A DNA stretch of 64,000 nucleotides from Bacteroidales bacterium (GCA_017618625.1 JAFZTV010000020.1:1-64000); one strand, 5' to 3'. Shown: positions 50,134 through 59,265, counted from the stretch's first letter. Numbers and translations: made by a program. Notes: generated by a model from the letters alone, not told the origin.

Positions 50134-51825
50134 ATGGGTGCAACAAACTGCCCGGAAACCCCGAGGCAAAAAATGATACAGATGATGTACATCGTGTACA
50201 CCGCTATGTTGGCGCTGAACGTGTCAGCGGAGGTGCTTGCCGGTTTTAAAACGGTCGGTGACGCCATCAACGTCTCCAATATCGCTATCAGCGAGAAGGT
50301 GACGGACTTCTATAACGGCTTTGAAGAAGCATACAAGAATAACCCCGAAAAGACACAGGAAAGCTGGGACAAGGCAAAGCAAATCCATAAGGAAACACAG
50401 GATTTATTGCACTATATTGATACCCTGCGTCATGGATTCTTTGCATACATTCAACAGTCTGTCAGTTATACGAATGCCGAAGGTAAGACCATAAAGCTTC
50501 AGCTGAACGACGAGAACAAGCAGCCGCTATTCGACACTGTCCGAAAGGCGTTGATCGAAGGCAAGTTTGATTGTATGACCAAGGCCGATGACACACACGG
50601 TGGAGCTACTTATTTCCTCGCTCCTGAGGACGGAAGCGGTTTCAGCGATGTGGATAAAGGGGCTGAAAACTGTCGTGCAGCAAAACTCAAGAAAAAGATT
50701 CTTGATTATAAAGCCACTGTGAACAAGATTCTGGGAGAAGATTCTATTCCGCAGAAAAACATGGGTCTTGCAGTGGAAGGCAAATTTGTCAACGCCGAAA
50801 AAGACTCGCTTGATTGGGAGAACTTCACTTTCAACGGCACACTTGCCATTGCCGATATGGTTATTATGGCTCGTATGAAAGGTGAACTATTGACCCTTGA
50901 GAACGACGTGTTGAAAAAACTCTACGACAAAATCAGCGCCAACGACTTCAAGTTCGACAAGGTCACTGTGATTTCCCGTCCTACCGCTTCTTATATCATT
51001 CAGGGTGGCAAATATGAGACCCGTGTGAACATCGGTGCCTACGACTCACGCGCAACATTTACCGCCAACGTGAACGGGTCAACGCTCACGAGCGATGAAA
51101 CGGGATCGGTGGTATATACCGCAGCATGCACCACACCTGGTGAAAAGAAGGTACACGGAACCATCTACGTGAAGAAGGACAACGGTCCTGCCGAGGAATA
51201 CGAATTCGACGACAGTTACTTCGTAGCACCTCCTGTGGCTGTGGTCGCACTGACGAAGATGAACGTGGTTTATGCCGGTATCGACAACCCGGTATCCATC
51301 TCTGTGCCCGGTGTTGACTCACGTAACGTGATACCCGTGGTGGCAGAAGGAGCCGCAACGATAACCAAAGACCCCGCAGGAAAAGCAGGAGACTATATCA
51401 TCAAAGCTTCGAAGATGGGTAAGATTAAAATCCGTGTCGATGCCAAGATGGAAGGTGGCGGAACCAAGACCATGGGTGAGCAGATGCTGCGCGCCAAGAA
51501 GATTCCCGCACCTGTGCTGAAGGTCGGTACCTTCAAAGATGGCGACGTGGTTGACAAGAACGCACTTGCAGCCGTGGGTAAAATCAACGCCATCATGGAT
51601 GACTTCGACTTCCAGCTGCCTCCTCTGAAGGTGAGTTCGTTTGAATTCCAGGTGTCCGGTTCCAACTCGTTCGAGTTGACGGGACAGGGCAACACCTTCA
51701 ATCCTGAGATGATCAGCCGTCTGAAAAACGCTAAGAAAGGCCAGAAAGTTTATATCGACAACGTGGTGGTGAAGACCCCCGACGGTCAGACACATAAGCT
51801 GAAGGCAACCTATAGATTGAAATAA
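50134..51825 (+). CDS. gldM: GldM/PorM periplasm-spanning motor protein of the T9SS
   Basis: The 563-residue protein has one N-terminal helix (about 18-37) preceded by the conserved N-C-P-E-T-P-R-Q-K-M-I with an Arg, then a long periplasmic part built of several Ig-like beta-domains. GldM transmits rotation from GldL to the GldK/GldN ring. Length is typical. It lies 18 bp before gldN. Confidence 0.95.
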   Translation: MGATNCPETPRQKMIQMMYIVYTAMLALNVSAEVLAGFKTVGDAINVSNIAISEKVTDFYNGFEEAYKNNPEKTQESWDKAKQIHKETQDLLHYIDTLRHGFFAYIQQSVSYTNAEGKTIKLQLNDENKQPLFDTVRKALIEGKFDCMTKADDTHGGATYFLAPEDGSGFSDVDKGAENCRAAKLKKKILDYKATVNKILGEDSIPQKNMGLAVEGKFVNAEKDSLDWENFTFNGTLAIADMVIMARMKGELLTLENDVLKKLYDKISANDFKFDKVTVISRPTASYIIQGGKYETRVNIGAYDSRATFTANVNGSTLTSDETGSVVYTAACTTPGEKKVHGTIYVKKDNGPAEEYEFDDSYFVAPPVAVVALTKMNVVYAGIDNPVSISVPGVDSRNVIPVVAEGAATITKDPAGKAGDYIIKASKMGKIKIRVDAKMEGGGTKTMGEQMLRAKKIPAPVLKVGTFKDGDVVDKNALAAVGKINAIMDDFDFQLPPLKVSSFEFQVSGSNSFELTGQGNTFNPEMISRLKNAKKGQKVYIDNVVVKTPDGQTHKLKATYRLK

Positions 51826-51843
51826 TCAATAAACACTACTGAT

Positions 51844-52728
51844 ATGAAAAAGTTATTGTTTTGCCTGAGCGTCGCAATGTTTGCGATTGGCACGATGCAG
51901 ACTAATGCTCAAAACATTATCGATGCAGAGGAGTCGCACAATGACAACTTTTATGCGAAAACCCTGAGCAAAGGCAAAGAAGCCATACCCTATCAGCACC
52001 TGCGCGAGAGCGATGTGGTGTGGGAGACCTGCATCTGGCGTACTGTTGACATGCGCGAGAAATTCAACCAGTTCTTCTACTTCCCCACTGATCCCGAGAA
52101 GGATGTGCAGGGTCGCCAGAATCTGGCCAACACCATCATCAAGGCACTTGAGGCCGGACAGTTTGAAGTCTACGAGGACGACGAGCTGAAGGTCCCGAGA
52201 GATTGGGAAGCCGTATCGGCCCTTCTCAACCGTATGGACTCGGTGTATGTGCCCGGTGAGCTCGACGAATGGGGCGACGAAACCGAAGGTACCTGGCAGA
52301 AATTCGAGACCAAACTCGACGCCGCCGACATCTTCGCTTTCAAGCTGAAAGAGTTCTGGTACATCGAGAAACAGGACACCCGTCAGAAGGTGCGCATTGT
52401 GGCTCTGGCTTTGGTCTATCAGCAGTGCAAAGAGCGTGAAGACGGCCGTGAGTGCAACTCCATCGATATGTTCTGGGTGCCGATGAACGACATGCGCGTA
52501 CGCAACGCCCTCGTGAAGGTCAACGCCTACGACGAGCACAACATCGCCGCCGAGCGTTCATACGACGACATCTTCATCGACCGTTACTTCGACAGCTATG
52601 TAACCCGCGAATCTAACCGTTTCAACCGTAAGATTGAATCCTATCTGACCGGCACCGATGCCATCATCGAGTCACAGGAGATAGAGACCAAGCTGGGCGA
52701 CATCGAGTCGGATATGTGGGAGTACTAA
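51844..52728 (+). CDS. gldN: GldN/PorN ring protein of the T9SS
   Basis: The 294-residue protein has a signal peptide (ending M-Q-T-N-A-Q). Its body contains R-E-S-D-V-V-W-E-T-C-I-W-R-T-V-D-M-R-E-K, then F-N-Q-F-F-Y-F-P, and ends S-D-M-W-E-Y, the usual GldN pattern. It forms the periplasmic ring with GldK. It is followed by a terminator and then a second, diverged GldN. Confidence 0.95.
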   Translation: MKKLLFCLSVAMFAIGTMQTNAQNIIDAEESHNDNFYAKTLSKGKEAIPYQHLRESDVVWETCIWRTVDMREKFNQFFYFPTDPEKDVQGRQNLANTIIKALEAGQFEVYEDDELKVPRDWEAVSALLNRMDSVYVPGELDEWGDETEGTWQKFETKLDAADIFAFKLKEFWYIEKQDTRQKVRIVALALVYQQCKEREDGRECNSIDMFWVPMNDMRVRNALVKVNAYDEHNIAAERSYDDIFIDRYFDSYVTRESNRFNRKIESYLTGTDAIIESQEIETKLGDIESDMWEY

Positions 52729-52756
52729 ACCTCCGACAAGGTCGTGACTACACGAT

Positions 52757-52799
52757 AAGAGTTAAGGATTGCTCAGCGATTCTTAACTCTTTGTTTTTT
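52757..52799 (+). terminator. Terminator between the two gldN genes
   Basis: AAGAGTTAAG and CTTAACTCTT form a 10-bp stem with extra internal pairing and a T-rich tail (TGTTTTTT). It separates the porP-gldN operon from the second gldN, which then needs read-through or its own promoter. Confidence 0.85.
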
Positions 52800-52807
52800 A
52801 GCGGGAC

Positions 52808-53680
52808 ATGAGACATCTTTGCAAAACGACCATACTGCTTACCGCCATGCTTATGGCGGCAAGTGGTTTGTTGGCGCAGGAAGGGCAGGATGTCTATGGC
52901 AACTACTACACCCGCAAGACGCTTATCGAGGGGCAGCAGGCTGAGGAGCTGCAGTTTGTGCGCGAGAGCGATGTCGTATGGGAGTACCGAATATGGCGCA
53001 CCATAGACCTGCGCGAGAAGTTCAACCAGCTCTTCTATTTCCCCGTCGAGCCCGAGGGTTCCATGGGGCGAAAAAACCTTGCCTACGTGCTGTGGGACGC
53101 CGTCAAGAACAACGAGATAACGATATATGAGGATGACGAGTTCAAGGTGCCAATAGAAAACGACGTCTTTGTTGAACGCTACACACGAGCCGACACCATT
53201 GTGCTTGAGATTATCGACGAAAACGAAGAGTATGAATATGAGACGATACTTGTGCCCAAGGAGTTCAACTCGGAGGAGATATACCAATACCGACTGAAGG
53301 AAGCCTGGTTTATCAGCAAGCAGATAACCGAGCAGGAAGTGCGCATACTGGGTATGACGATGGTTAAAGACCTTTTCAAGGAGCGCGACGGAGAGAAGGA
53401 GTATATCGGCACCGTCGAGTTGTTCTGGATACCCATGCTCTCACGCAGCGTACGTAACGTGCTGGCACGACACGAAGCCTACGTCGAAGACAATATAGCC
53501 AACCTTCCGTCGTGGCTTCAGATATTCAAACAACGCAAGTTCAACTCGTTCATCACACGCGAGTCGAACCGCTTCAACCGGACCATCGGCAGCTACCTCA
53601 CGGGCATAGACGCCATCATGGAAGCCGAAGACATCGAGAACAAACTGCTCGACATGAGCATCGACATGTGGGAGTATTGA
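52808..53680 (+). CDS. Second GldN-like protein (GldO-like paralog)
   Basis: The 290-residue protein has a signal peptide (residues 1-22, ending L-L-A-Q) and the same core as GldN: R-E-S-D-V-V-W-E-Y-R-I-W-R-T-I-D-L-R-E-K, F-N-Q-L-F-Y-F-P, and the end I-D-M-W-E-Y. It lacks the Trp-Gly-Asp-rich middle of the first copy and differs throughout. Flavobacterium has a similar paralog pair gldN/gldO with partly redundant roles; the same relation is likely here. It lies 9 bp after the terminator, so expression may be lower than for the main operon. Confidence 0.88.
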   Translation: MRHLCKTTILLTAMLMAASGLLAQEGQDVYGNYYTRKTLIEGQQAEELQFVRESDVVWEYRIWRTIDLREKFNQLFYFPVEPEGSMGRKNLAYVLWDAVKNNEITIYEDDEFKVPIENDVFVERYTRADTIVLEIIDENEEYEYETILVPKEFNSEEIYQYRLKEAWFISKQITEQEVRILGMTMVKDLFKERDGEKEYIGTVELFWIPMLSRSVRNVLARHEAYVEDNIANLPSWLQIFKQRKFNSFITRESNRFNRTIGSYLTGIDAIMEAEDIENKLLDMSIDMWEY

Positions 53681-53708
53681 GAGCGTTGGATAACACAAAA
53701 ACACAACC

Positions 53709-54542
53709 ATGAAACAGCTGATTAAGACATTACTTCTTGCCACACTTATCGCATGCAGCAGCATGCTTTCGGCGCAGGACCTTAAAATCATCTCGTTCAA
53801 CATACGCTACAACTCATGGAACAACATCGACGGCGAGAACGGGTGGCCATACCGCAAGGCGTCGGTGGCGAAGATGATAGAACAGGAGAAGCCCTTAGCC
53901 ATCGGACTTCAGGAAGCCTTAATCGACCAGCTGCAGTATCTCGACAGCGCACTCCCCTCCTACCGCCGTATAGGCTTGGGACGCGACGACGGCAAAGAGG
54001 CGGGCGAGTTTATGGCCATATACTACAATACGGATGCCGTAGAGCTGCTTTCGGGCGAGACACGATGGCTCAGCGCGACGCCCGAGACGCCGAGCAAAGG
54101 ATGGGATGCGGCCTGTTTCCGCACGGTCACCAAAGCCCGCTTCAAAATCAAGGAAAGCGGCAAAGAGTTCATCTACCTCAACACCCACCTCGACCATGTG
54201 GGCAAAACAGCGCGAGCCGAGTCGGCCAAGCTTATCGCCTCGCTGGCGAAAGAGATCGAAGAGGGCACACCCATAATACTGGGCGGCGACATGAATTCGA
54301 CCATTGACGACGAGATATTCCAAAGCTTCTATGCCGAAGGGCTGGAGGCCGCACGCGAGTTAGCTCCAAAGAAGCATAGCGACAACCGCATCACCTACAA
54401 CGCCTACGGGAAAGACAAAGGCGTGGTGATTGACCATTTCTTCGTGCGAGGAGTCAAGGTCAAGAGCTTCCGCACCCTCGACGGCGACTATGGCGTACCC
54501 TATATATCCGACCACTACCCTATCGAGATAGTGGTGAAATAA
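53709..54542 (+). CDS. Secreted endonuclease/exonuclease/phosphatase-family enzyme
   Basis: The 277-residue protein has a signal peptide (ending M-L-S-A-Q). The EEP fold is shown by I-S-F-N-I-R-Y-N near the start, G-L-Q-E-A-L (metal Glu), L-N-T-H-L-D-H (catalytic His), G-G-D-M-N-S (Asp/Asn) and S-D-H-Y-P-I at the end (catalytic His). It could hydrolyse DNA, phosphoinositides or other phosphodiesters outside the cytoplasm. There is no T9SS sorting domain. It lies 28 bp after the second gldN. Confidence 0.88.
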   Translation: MKQLIKTLLLATLIACSSMLSAQDLKIISFNIRYNSWNNIDGENGWPYRKASVAKMIEQEKPLAIGLQEALIDQLQYLDSALPSYRRIGLGRDDGKEAGEFMAIYYNTDAVELLSGETRWLSATPETPSKGWDAACFRTVTKARFKIKESGKEFIYLNTHLDHVGKTARAESAKLIASLAKEIEEGTPIILGGDMNSTIDDEIFQSFYAEGLEAARELAPKKHSDNRITYNAYGKDKGVVIDHFFVRGVKVKSFRTLDGDYGVPYISDHYPIEIVVK

Positions 54543-54863
54543 GTAGAACCAAATCGTTATTTCTCTCGGAGAAGGCGGGGAAGGCTGGTGTTGACGGTGG
54601 CTTGGGGTGTCGTAAAGGAACCGTTAAGTCATCGTTAAGTCGTAGTTAAGTTGTGGTTAAGTCGTAGTTAACTCATCGTTAAGTCCGAATCAGGTCCGAG
54701 TTAAGTCCGAGTTAATTCGGGCTTGTTTTAGTTTTGAAGCGTATGGTTTATGTGTTCGTATTTCTCGCATGCGGCGGGAAACGCGAAAGATCATTATTGA
54801 ATACCAAGGGCTCTAAGCCTCACGGGATGGATGCGATGAAGGAGATGGCAATATAAAACCTTA
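54543..54863. other. Intergenic region between the EEP gene and the defence operon
   Basis: 321 bp with no gene. It is mostly filled by 11-bp-period array B (54590-54721). The following 140 bp shows no clear structure. Confidence 0.6.
54590..54721. repeat. 11-bp-period intergenic array B, about 12 units
   Basis: Twelve 11-bp units fit in one phase; the last nine are clear: GTTAAGTCATC, GTTAAGTCGTA (twice), GTTAAGTTGTG, GTTAACTCATC, GTTAAGTCCGA (twice), ATCAGGTCCGA, GTTAATTCGGG. The first three units are weak. The final unit differs by one base from a unit in array A at 15187. Confidence 0.8.
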
Positions 54864-55358
54864 TCATCCCTTTAGCAACTCGTCCAGGTGCAAATATATC
54901 TTCTGTCGAGTTTCCGGATACAAGATCAATTGAAATAACCCTTCATCCATTGTCGCATACTCAAAGCATTTCCGCAATTGCGGAACGCTCCAAGAAGATC
55001 TGTTTTCCCATTGCAGGCTTTTCACCAACCTCCAAAAAGGCTCCCCACTCAGATGGTAATAGGGGTTGGCGATATTGCAGTTGAACGGATATACTTTCCG
55101 CTGACCCATAAACAGTACCTCTGCAACACAATCCATCGGCATACTCTCTTCGTTGTCAACCACTTCCTTCCACAAACCCGCAAACTCTTTCTCCAACTCC
55201 CGACTCAGTACAATGCGATTGTCCACAATCATACCCGACTCCACCATATTGCATACAGTCATCAACAACAACACTTTGTGGGGAGCCTTATAGCCCCCCA
55301 CATTTGCTCGCTTCATATTTGACAGCAATGACAGGTATTTATCGAGCACCTCATCCAT
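54864..55358 (-). CDS. Stand-alone sulfur-binding-domain-like protein (nuclease part absent)
   Basis: The 164-residue protein resembles the N-terminal domain of HNH endonucleases of the ScoMcrA/sulfur-binding type: K-A-P-H-K-V-L-L-L-M near residue 24, followed after about 70 residues by N-P-Y-Y-H-L-S-G-E-P-F-W-R-L-V. Such domains read phosphorothioate-modified or other modified DNA. The usual C-terminal HNH nuclease (about 120 residues) is missing here. It lies 6 bp after the DndE-HerA-like gene and is the last gene of the operon. A sensor or regulator role for modified DNA is inferred; the family call is by motif only. Confidence 0.6.
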   Translation of the reverse strand: MDEVLDKYLSLLSNMKRANVGGYKAPHKVLLLMTVCNMVESGMIVDNRIVLSRELEKEFAGLWKEVVDNEESMPMDCVAEVLFMGQRKVYPFNCNIANPYYHLSGEPFWRLVKSLQWENRSSWSVPQLRKCFEYATMDEGLFQLILYPETRQKIYLHLDELLKG

Positions 55359-55364
55359 CGTCAG

Positions 55365-56969
55365 TTAAATGAGGTGTGTAACCTTGATTTTTTTCCAACT
55401 GTTGCCCAACCCCAACTCAGCCAGCGAAGTGTCGCGTGTAATAAGCTCTCCTTTCTTCAGGTTTGTAATAGCCTGTTTCAGCTCCTGAAGCTGACCGCCG
55501 CTCACACCGAAAAGGTCTTTCAGTACTGCATCGTTCTGCTGTTGTTGCTTCATAATCAGCGGATACTGTGCATTGGCGTAGAAATCTATGCTCTTGCTCT
55601 TAAAGTCCTCCATATTCTGTGTGGCCAAAATGATACTCATACCTTTATTGCGTCCAACCGCAATCAGGTTCTGCAATGGTTTATTCTCAAACCCAAGCAT
55701 ATAGTGAGCCTCGTCGATAATGGTGAAATGACGTATCTCCACCCGTTCGTCGTTCATCGCCTGTTTTGGCAGCTGCTCATAGATGTTATTCAGTTTAGAA
55801 ATGACGAAATAGACAATGGCTTTTGCGATGATGCCGTTCTTCTCGAAGCGTCCGAGATTGATGATGTTACAGGTACGCAGCAAGTCAATCTTGTCCTCGT
55901 CGGAGAAGATGTTGTTGTTCACAAGCTGGTTAAGCACAGATTTCACGCTATCCATATCACCTTGCTTCTTTTCTGGCAGCAGACGGTTGTAATGGTCGAA
56001 TATCATCTTGAAGTTTACCGGCTTCATCTGGTTAGCCTTGTAGGCGTTCACTATGGCTTCGCTGAGTCGGTTGTCCATATTGGCGCTGATTTTCGCACCC
56101 GACGCAATGGCCAGCAACGCTGTCGCCATCGTGGTGGAATAGAGATTCAGTTCGTTGACCGGCTTGCCCGAAAAGTCCTTGAACGGCGTGAACGGCAGCG
56201 GATGCTCCATCGGGTTGAGGATGGCCGAGCTGTCGGTGTCGAAATGCGACAGCCACGAGGCATTGGCTGGGTCGGAGAACTCGCCTTTGTAGTCGAACAG
56301 CAGAAAGTTGACCGGATAGTGGGTGTCGCTCGATGCGGAACGCATCTGTTGCAGCAGCACAGCCAGCAGGTTGCTCTTGCCGCTACCCGTGGTACCCGCC
56401 ACCAGAATCTGAGTGTTGGCGATGGCACGGCTGTTGATATCGAGCGTGGCCGGCATATCGTCACCGTAGCTGCCGATGCAAAGGTTCAGCACCGGTATGT
56501 CGCTGGTGCTTGCACCTCCCCTCAACGGCGAGTAGCGCAACCAATCATCCATACCACCTTCTTTCATCAGCAAATCACGTCCGCGAAGTATCTCGCAGCC
56601 TATAACCTGACTTACAAATCTCGCCGAACTCCAATCGGCATCAACATCATGATACCGCATTTTTATCAATGCCTCAATCACCTGTCCAATTTTCTGCTTA
56701 GTGAAGAACGTAGTAGGATAAGGTGTTCCTGACGACTGTAGTTGAAGATGTTCCACTTCCTTGGTCGAACGGGTTGTTTTGTCGGCCAACCCTGCCAACA
56801 GACACATCCTCATAACCACGCTTTGCGAAAGCACAACAGGTCTCTCGTCTTTTGGATAGGAATGTAGATTGATGCGCTGCTCCAATGCCAGCTTCAAATC
56901 AGCTGTCATCTCGTTCATATCCTTTATCGACGTAATAGCATTGTCTATTACCAAATTATCTACCGTCAT
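55365..56969 (-). CDS. DndE-HerA fusion ATPase
   Basis: ATG 56969 gives 534 residues; a TTG at 56978 would overlap the previous stop (TTGA) and is the alternative. The N-terminal 135 residues look like DndE: a Leu-rich start, V-V-M-R-M-C-L-L-A-G-L and the closing E-I-L-R-G-R-D-L-L. The rest is a HerA/FtsK-type ATPase: Walker A A-G-T-T-G-S-G-K-S-N (191-199), D-Y-K-G-E-F and Walker B I-I-D-E-A-H with a downstream A-T-Q-N. DndE binds nicked DNA in the sulfur-modification complex; HerA pumps act with nucleases. A fusion of the two is unusual. Confidence 0.72.
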   Translation of the reverse strand: MTVDNLVIDNAITSIKDMNEMTADLKLALEQRINLHSYPKDERPVVLSQSVVMRMCLLAGLADKTTRSTKEVEHLQLQSSGTPYPTTFFTKQKIGQVIEALIKMRYHDVDADWSSARFVSQVIGCEILRGRDLLMKEGGMDDWLRYSPLRGGASTSDIPVLNLCIGSYGDDMPATLDINSRAIANTQILVAGTTGSGKSNLLAVLLQQMRSASSDTHYPVNFLLFDYKGEFSDPANASWLSHFDTDSSAILNPMEHPLPFTPFKDFSGKPVNELNLYSTTMATALLAIASGAKISANMDNRLSEAIVNAYKANQMKPVNFKMIFDHYNRLLPEKKQGDMDSVKSVLNQLVNNNIFSDEDKIDLLRTCNIINLGRFEKNGIIAKAIVYFVISKLNNIYEQLPKQAMNDERVEIRHFTIIDEAHYMLGFENKPLQNLIAVGRNKGMSIILATQNMEDFKSKSIDFYANAQYPLIMKQQQQNDAVLKDLFGVSGGQLQELKQAITNLKKGELITRDTSLAELGLGNSWKKIKVTHLI

Positions 56970-56974
56970 AACAC

Positions 56975-58987
56975 TCAATCATTAATTGTGATACCGAAAT
57001 AGTCGTTAGTGATAGTGGTGCATTGCGCCTCTTTATCGCGATGCAGAGTATAGGTTTTCGCCACATAAGCCTCAATCTTCTTAAAATCACGATCGGTCGT
57101 AATTTCTGTGTCGGTACTGAGCAGAATGGTTTGGTGCGCCAAATCGGGGAAGTAATGCTCGAGTATCACCTCGCGGCTCTCTTTGTCCAGCACGCCCATC
57201 ACCGTGTCAATCATCACTGGCGGGTTATAGTCACCCAACTCGTAAAGCACCTTCAACAGTACTTGCATAACCGTCTGTTTGGCACCAGCATTCAGCTGGC
57301 TGAGGTATATCTCGTTGCCATTCTGGTGATAGATTTTGAAGCTCACATCGTCGTTCCCATCGCTCGAAAGATCCACCCTTCCAATCACTCCAGCATACAC
57401 CACCAAATTCAGATTCAGCTGTTCTTTCATCATCTGTTCAATGTTCTTGCGCTTCGATGCCAACAGTTTAGCCGAGATGTCGTTAAAGAACTTTGGCAGT
57501 TTGCAGAGCATGTCGTATTGCGGGTCGGGTATTTGCGGTATGTCGTAGTCGAAGGTTGCTATATCGTCAGCCAGCTTCTGTATGTCGCGCTCGGCTTCTG
57601 CGATCTTGCCCTTTAGTTCAATCATACGTTTTTCATTATCCTCATATAGGGCAATCAGGTTGAAATCCAATCCGCTGAGATCACGCTCATAGTTCTCCAG
57701 TTGCTCGAGTTTACGAGGCAACTCGCTGACGTCCATATCCAGCACTTCGCGTTCATTGTCAAGCTGCAGGAACTGGTTGACGTAGGCATCTGTAATCAAC
57801 TTGTCCAGCACCTCCACATTGGCGTCGCTTAGGAACGGGTGCTTGTCGGTAAGAACATCTCCGTGTTTGCGACCTTTCTGCATATATCGCACCACATCGT
57901 CCACCTTTACCGACTTCAGCTCGCTGTAGCTTTGGGCAAGATATTCGACAATGTCGTGAGCCAGTCGAGTCAACTGCTCGTCGCTGATTTCCTCGCCTCG
58001 TTCTTCTGCCAATCGGCGGCGTTCGCTTACAATAATCTCCACTTCGGGCCGTATGCGATGGGCCAATGCGGGGAAAAGCACGTTCAACTCCAAATCTTTT
58101 GCCACCTTATCCACGCTGTCGTGGTATTCTGCCGCCCTTTTCTCTACCTGACGAATACTCTCTTTCTGTTTGTTGATACGGTCACGTGTCATATCGTCCG
58201 CATTGCGTCCCTGCTTCAACTGCTCATAGCGTTCTCTGTTATCGTTCGAATATTCCAGAGCCTTCTCGTAGTCTTCGCGCAGCTGTTTCAATTCAGCCTC
58301 GCGTCCCTGCTTTTTATGTCCCAACTGCTCGTATTCCTGCCTCTGTTTCTCATTCTCCAGTTTGGCGGCCTTCTTCTCGGCCAACAAGGCATCGGCAGCT
58401 TCGTGCAACTGATAGTATTTGTTGAAACCCATCACCGAGTTGATGTTCTTCATGATGAGCTTGCTAATTTGCTCCTCTTTCACCAGCTCGCTGGTCTTCA
58501 TCGCGTCAAACAGGAAATAGTTGCTCAGTTCCGACGGCAGGTTGGCGGCGATGATTTTGTTCACCACCTCCTCGTTCTGTGTCCGCTGGGCAGTCGGTGT
58601 GGCAATACCATAGCTGTAGCGGTTTCCGTTCATGTTCAGCTCCACATTCCACCTCACTTTACCTTCTATCAGCTGATAAGTACGCTTCAGCTTGTATGGA
58701 GTTTCGTGACCAAGCACCAATCCGCTGAACGATATTTCGAGCACAATGCTCTTGTTGTCCATTCCCTGTTCCAGCTTCACCCCAGCATTTAACAGTTCCT
58801 CAAACTGGCGAGAGCTCTTGATGTTCAATCCGTACAACGCGTGGTAAATAGCATCAAAAAGGGTGGTTTTTCCACAACCGTTGCCACCTCCGATGAGGAT
58901 TATAGGACGCTCCTCATCGGCCGAAAGGTCGAGATCTAACCGACGATAGGTCTTGTAGTTCTCTGCGTAGATATGTGTAATCCTCAT
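56975..58987 (-). CDS. DndD-like SMC-family ATPase
   Basis: The 670-residue protein has Walker A G-G-G-N-G-C-G-K-T-T (33-42), long Glu/Lys/Arg/Gln coiled coils (about 200-480) with no C-x-x-C hook, and the C-terminal signature L-N-A-G-A-K-Q with Walker B P-V-M-I-D-T-V-M-G-V-L-D. That end and the length match DndD, the ATPase of DNA phosphorothioation, better than SbcC or RecF. Its start overlaps the upstream small gene by 4 bp, and its stop overlaps the start region of the DndE-HerA gene. Confidence 0.82.
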   Translation of the reverse strand: MRITHIYAENYKTYRRLDLDLSADEERPIILIGGGNGCGKTTLFDAIYHALYGLNIKSSRQFEELLNAGVKLEQGMDNKSIVLEISFSGLVLGHETPYKLKRTYQLIEGKVRWNVELNMNGNRYSYGIATPTAQRTQNEEVVNKIIAANLPSELSNYFLFDAMKTSELVKEEQISKLIMKNINSVMGFNKYYQLHEAADALLAEKKAAKLENEKQRQEYEQLGHKKQGREAELKQLREDYEKALEYSNDNRERYEQLKQGRNADDMTRDRINKQKESIRQVEKRAAEYHDSVDKVAKDLELNVLFPALAHRIRPEVEIIVSERRRLAEERGEEISDEQLTRLAHDIVEYLAQSYSELKSVKVDDVVRYMQKGRKHGDVLTDKHPFLSDANVEVLDKLITDAYVNQFLQLDNEREVLDMDVSELPRKLEQLENYERDLSGLDFNLIALYEDNEKRMIELKGKIAEAERDIQKLADDIATFDYDIPQIPDPQYDMLCKLPKFFNDISAKLLASKRKNIEQMMKEQLNLNLVVYAGVIGRVDLSSDGNDDVSFKIYHQNGNEIYLSQLNAGAKQTVMQVLLKVLYELGDYNPPVMIDTVMGVLDKESREVILEHYFPDLAHQTILLSTDTEITTDRDFKKIEAYVAKTYTLHRDKEAQCTTITNDYFGITIND

Positions 58988-59265
58988 GCCTGTACCTCCT
59001 TCAATGCTTTGTTCAATATCTTGCGCAGTTTTTTCTCATCGACGGCCTCTTCATTTCGTGCCTCATTGTACGGTTTGAGAATAAACTCCTTCATCCAGTC
59101 GGGATCTATGTCAGCGCCACGAGCGGCATCTTCGATGATGTCCATATCCTCCTGCCTGATGCCGTAATGCAGGAATGTGCGGTCAAGTCCTTTTTTCATT
59201 TCTAATCTATTACTGTAGCTGTAGAACGCAAGGTTCTCCAGCGCACGTTTTCCTTTGTTTTTCAT
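58984..59265 (-). CDS. Small 93-residue protein in the defence operon
   Basis: This charged, helical protein (Lys/Arg/Glu/Asp-rich, E-x-x-x-K patterns, no Cys) matches no family I know. It overlaps the Res-like gene upstream and the DndD-like gene downstream, each by 4 bp (ATGA). Such tight coupling on both sides indicates a real gene and a stoichiometric role, perhaps as an adaptor between the helicase-nuclease and the SMC protein. That role is inference. Confidence 0.65.
   Translation of the reverse strand: MKNKGKRALENLAFYSYSNRLEMKKGLDRTFLHYGIRQEDMDIIEDAARGADIDPDWMKEFILKPYNEARNEEAVDEKKLRKILNKALKEVQA

Noticed and set aside
55374..56732. Plus-strand open frame (452 codons) opposite the DndE-HerA gene
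   Set aside because: Same reason: the ATPase motifs are on the minus strand.
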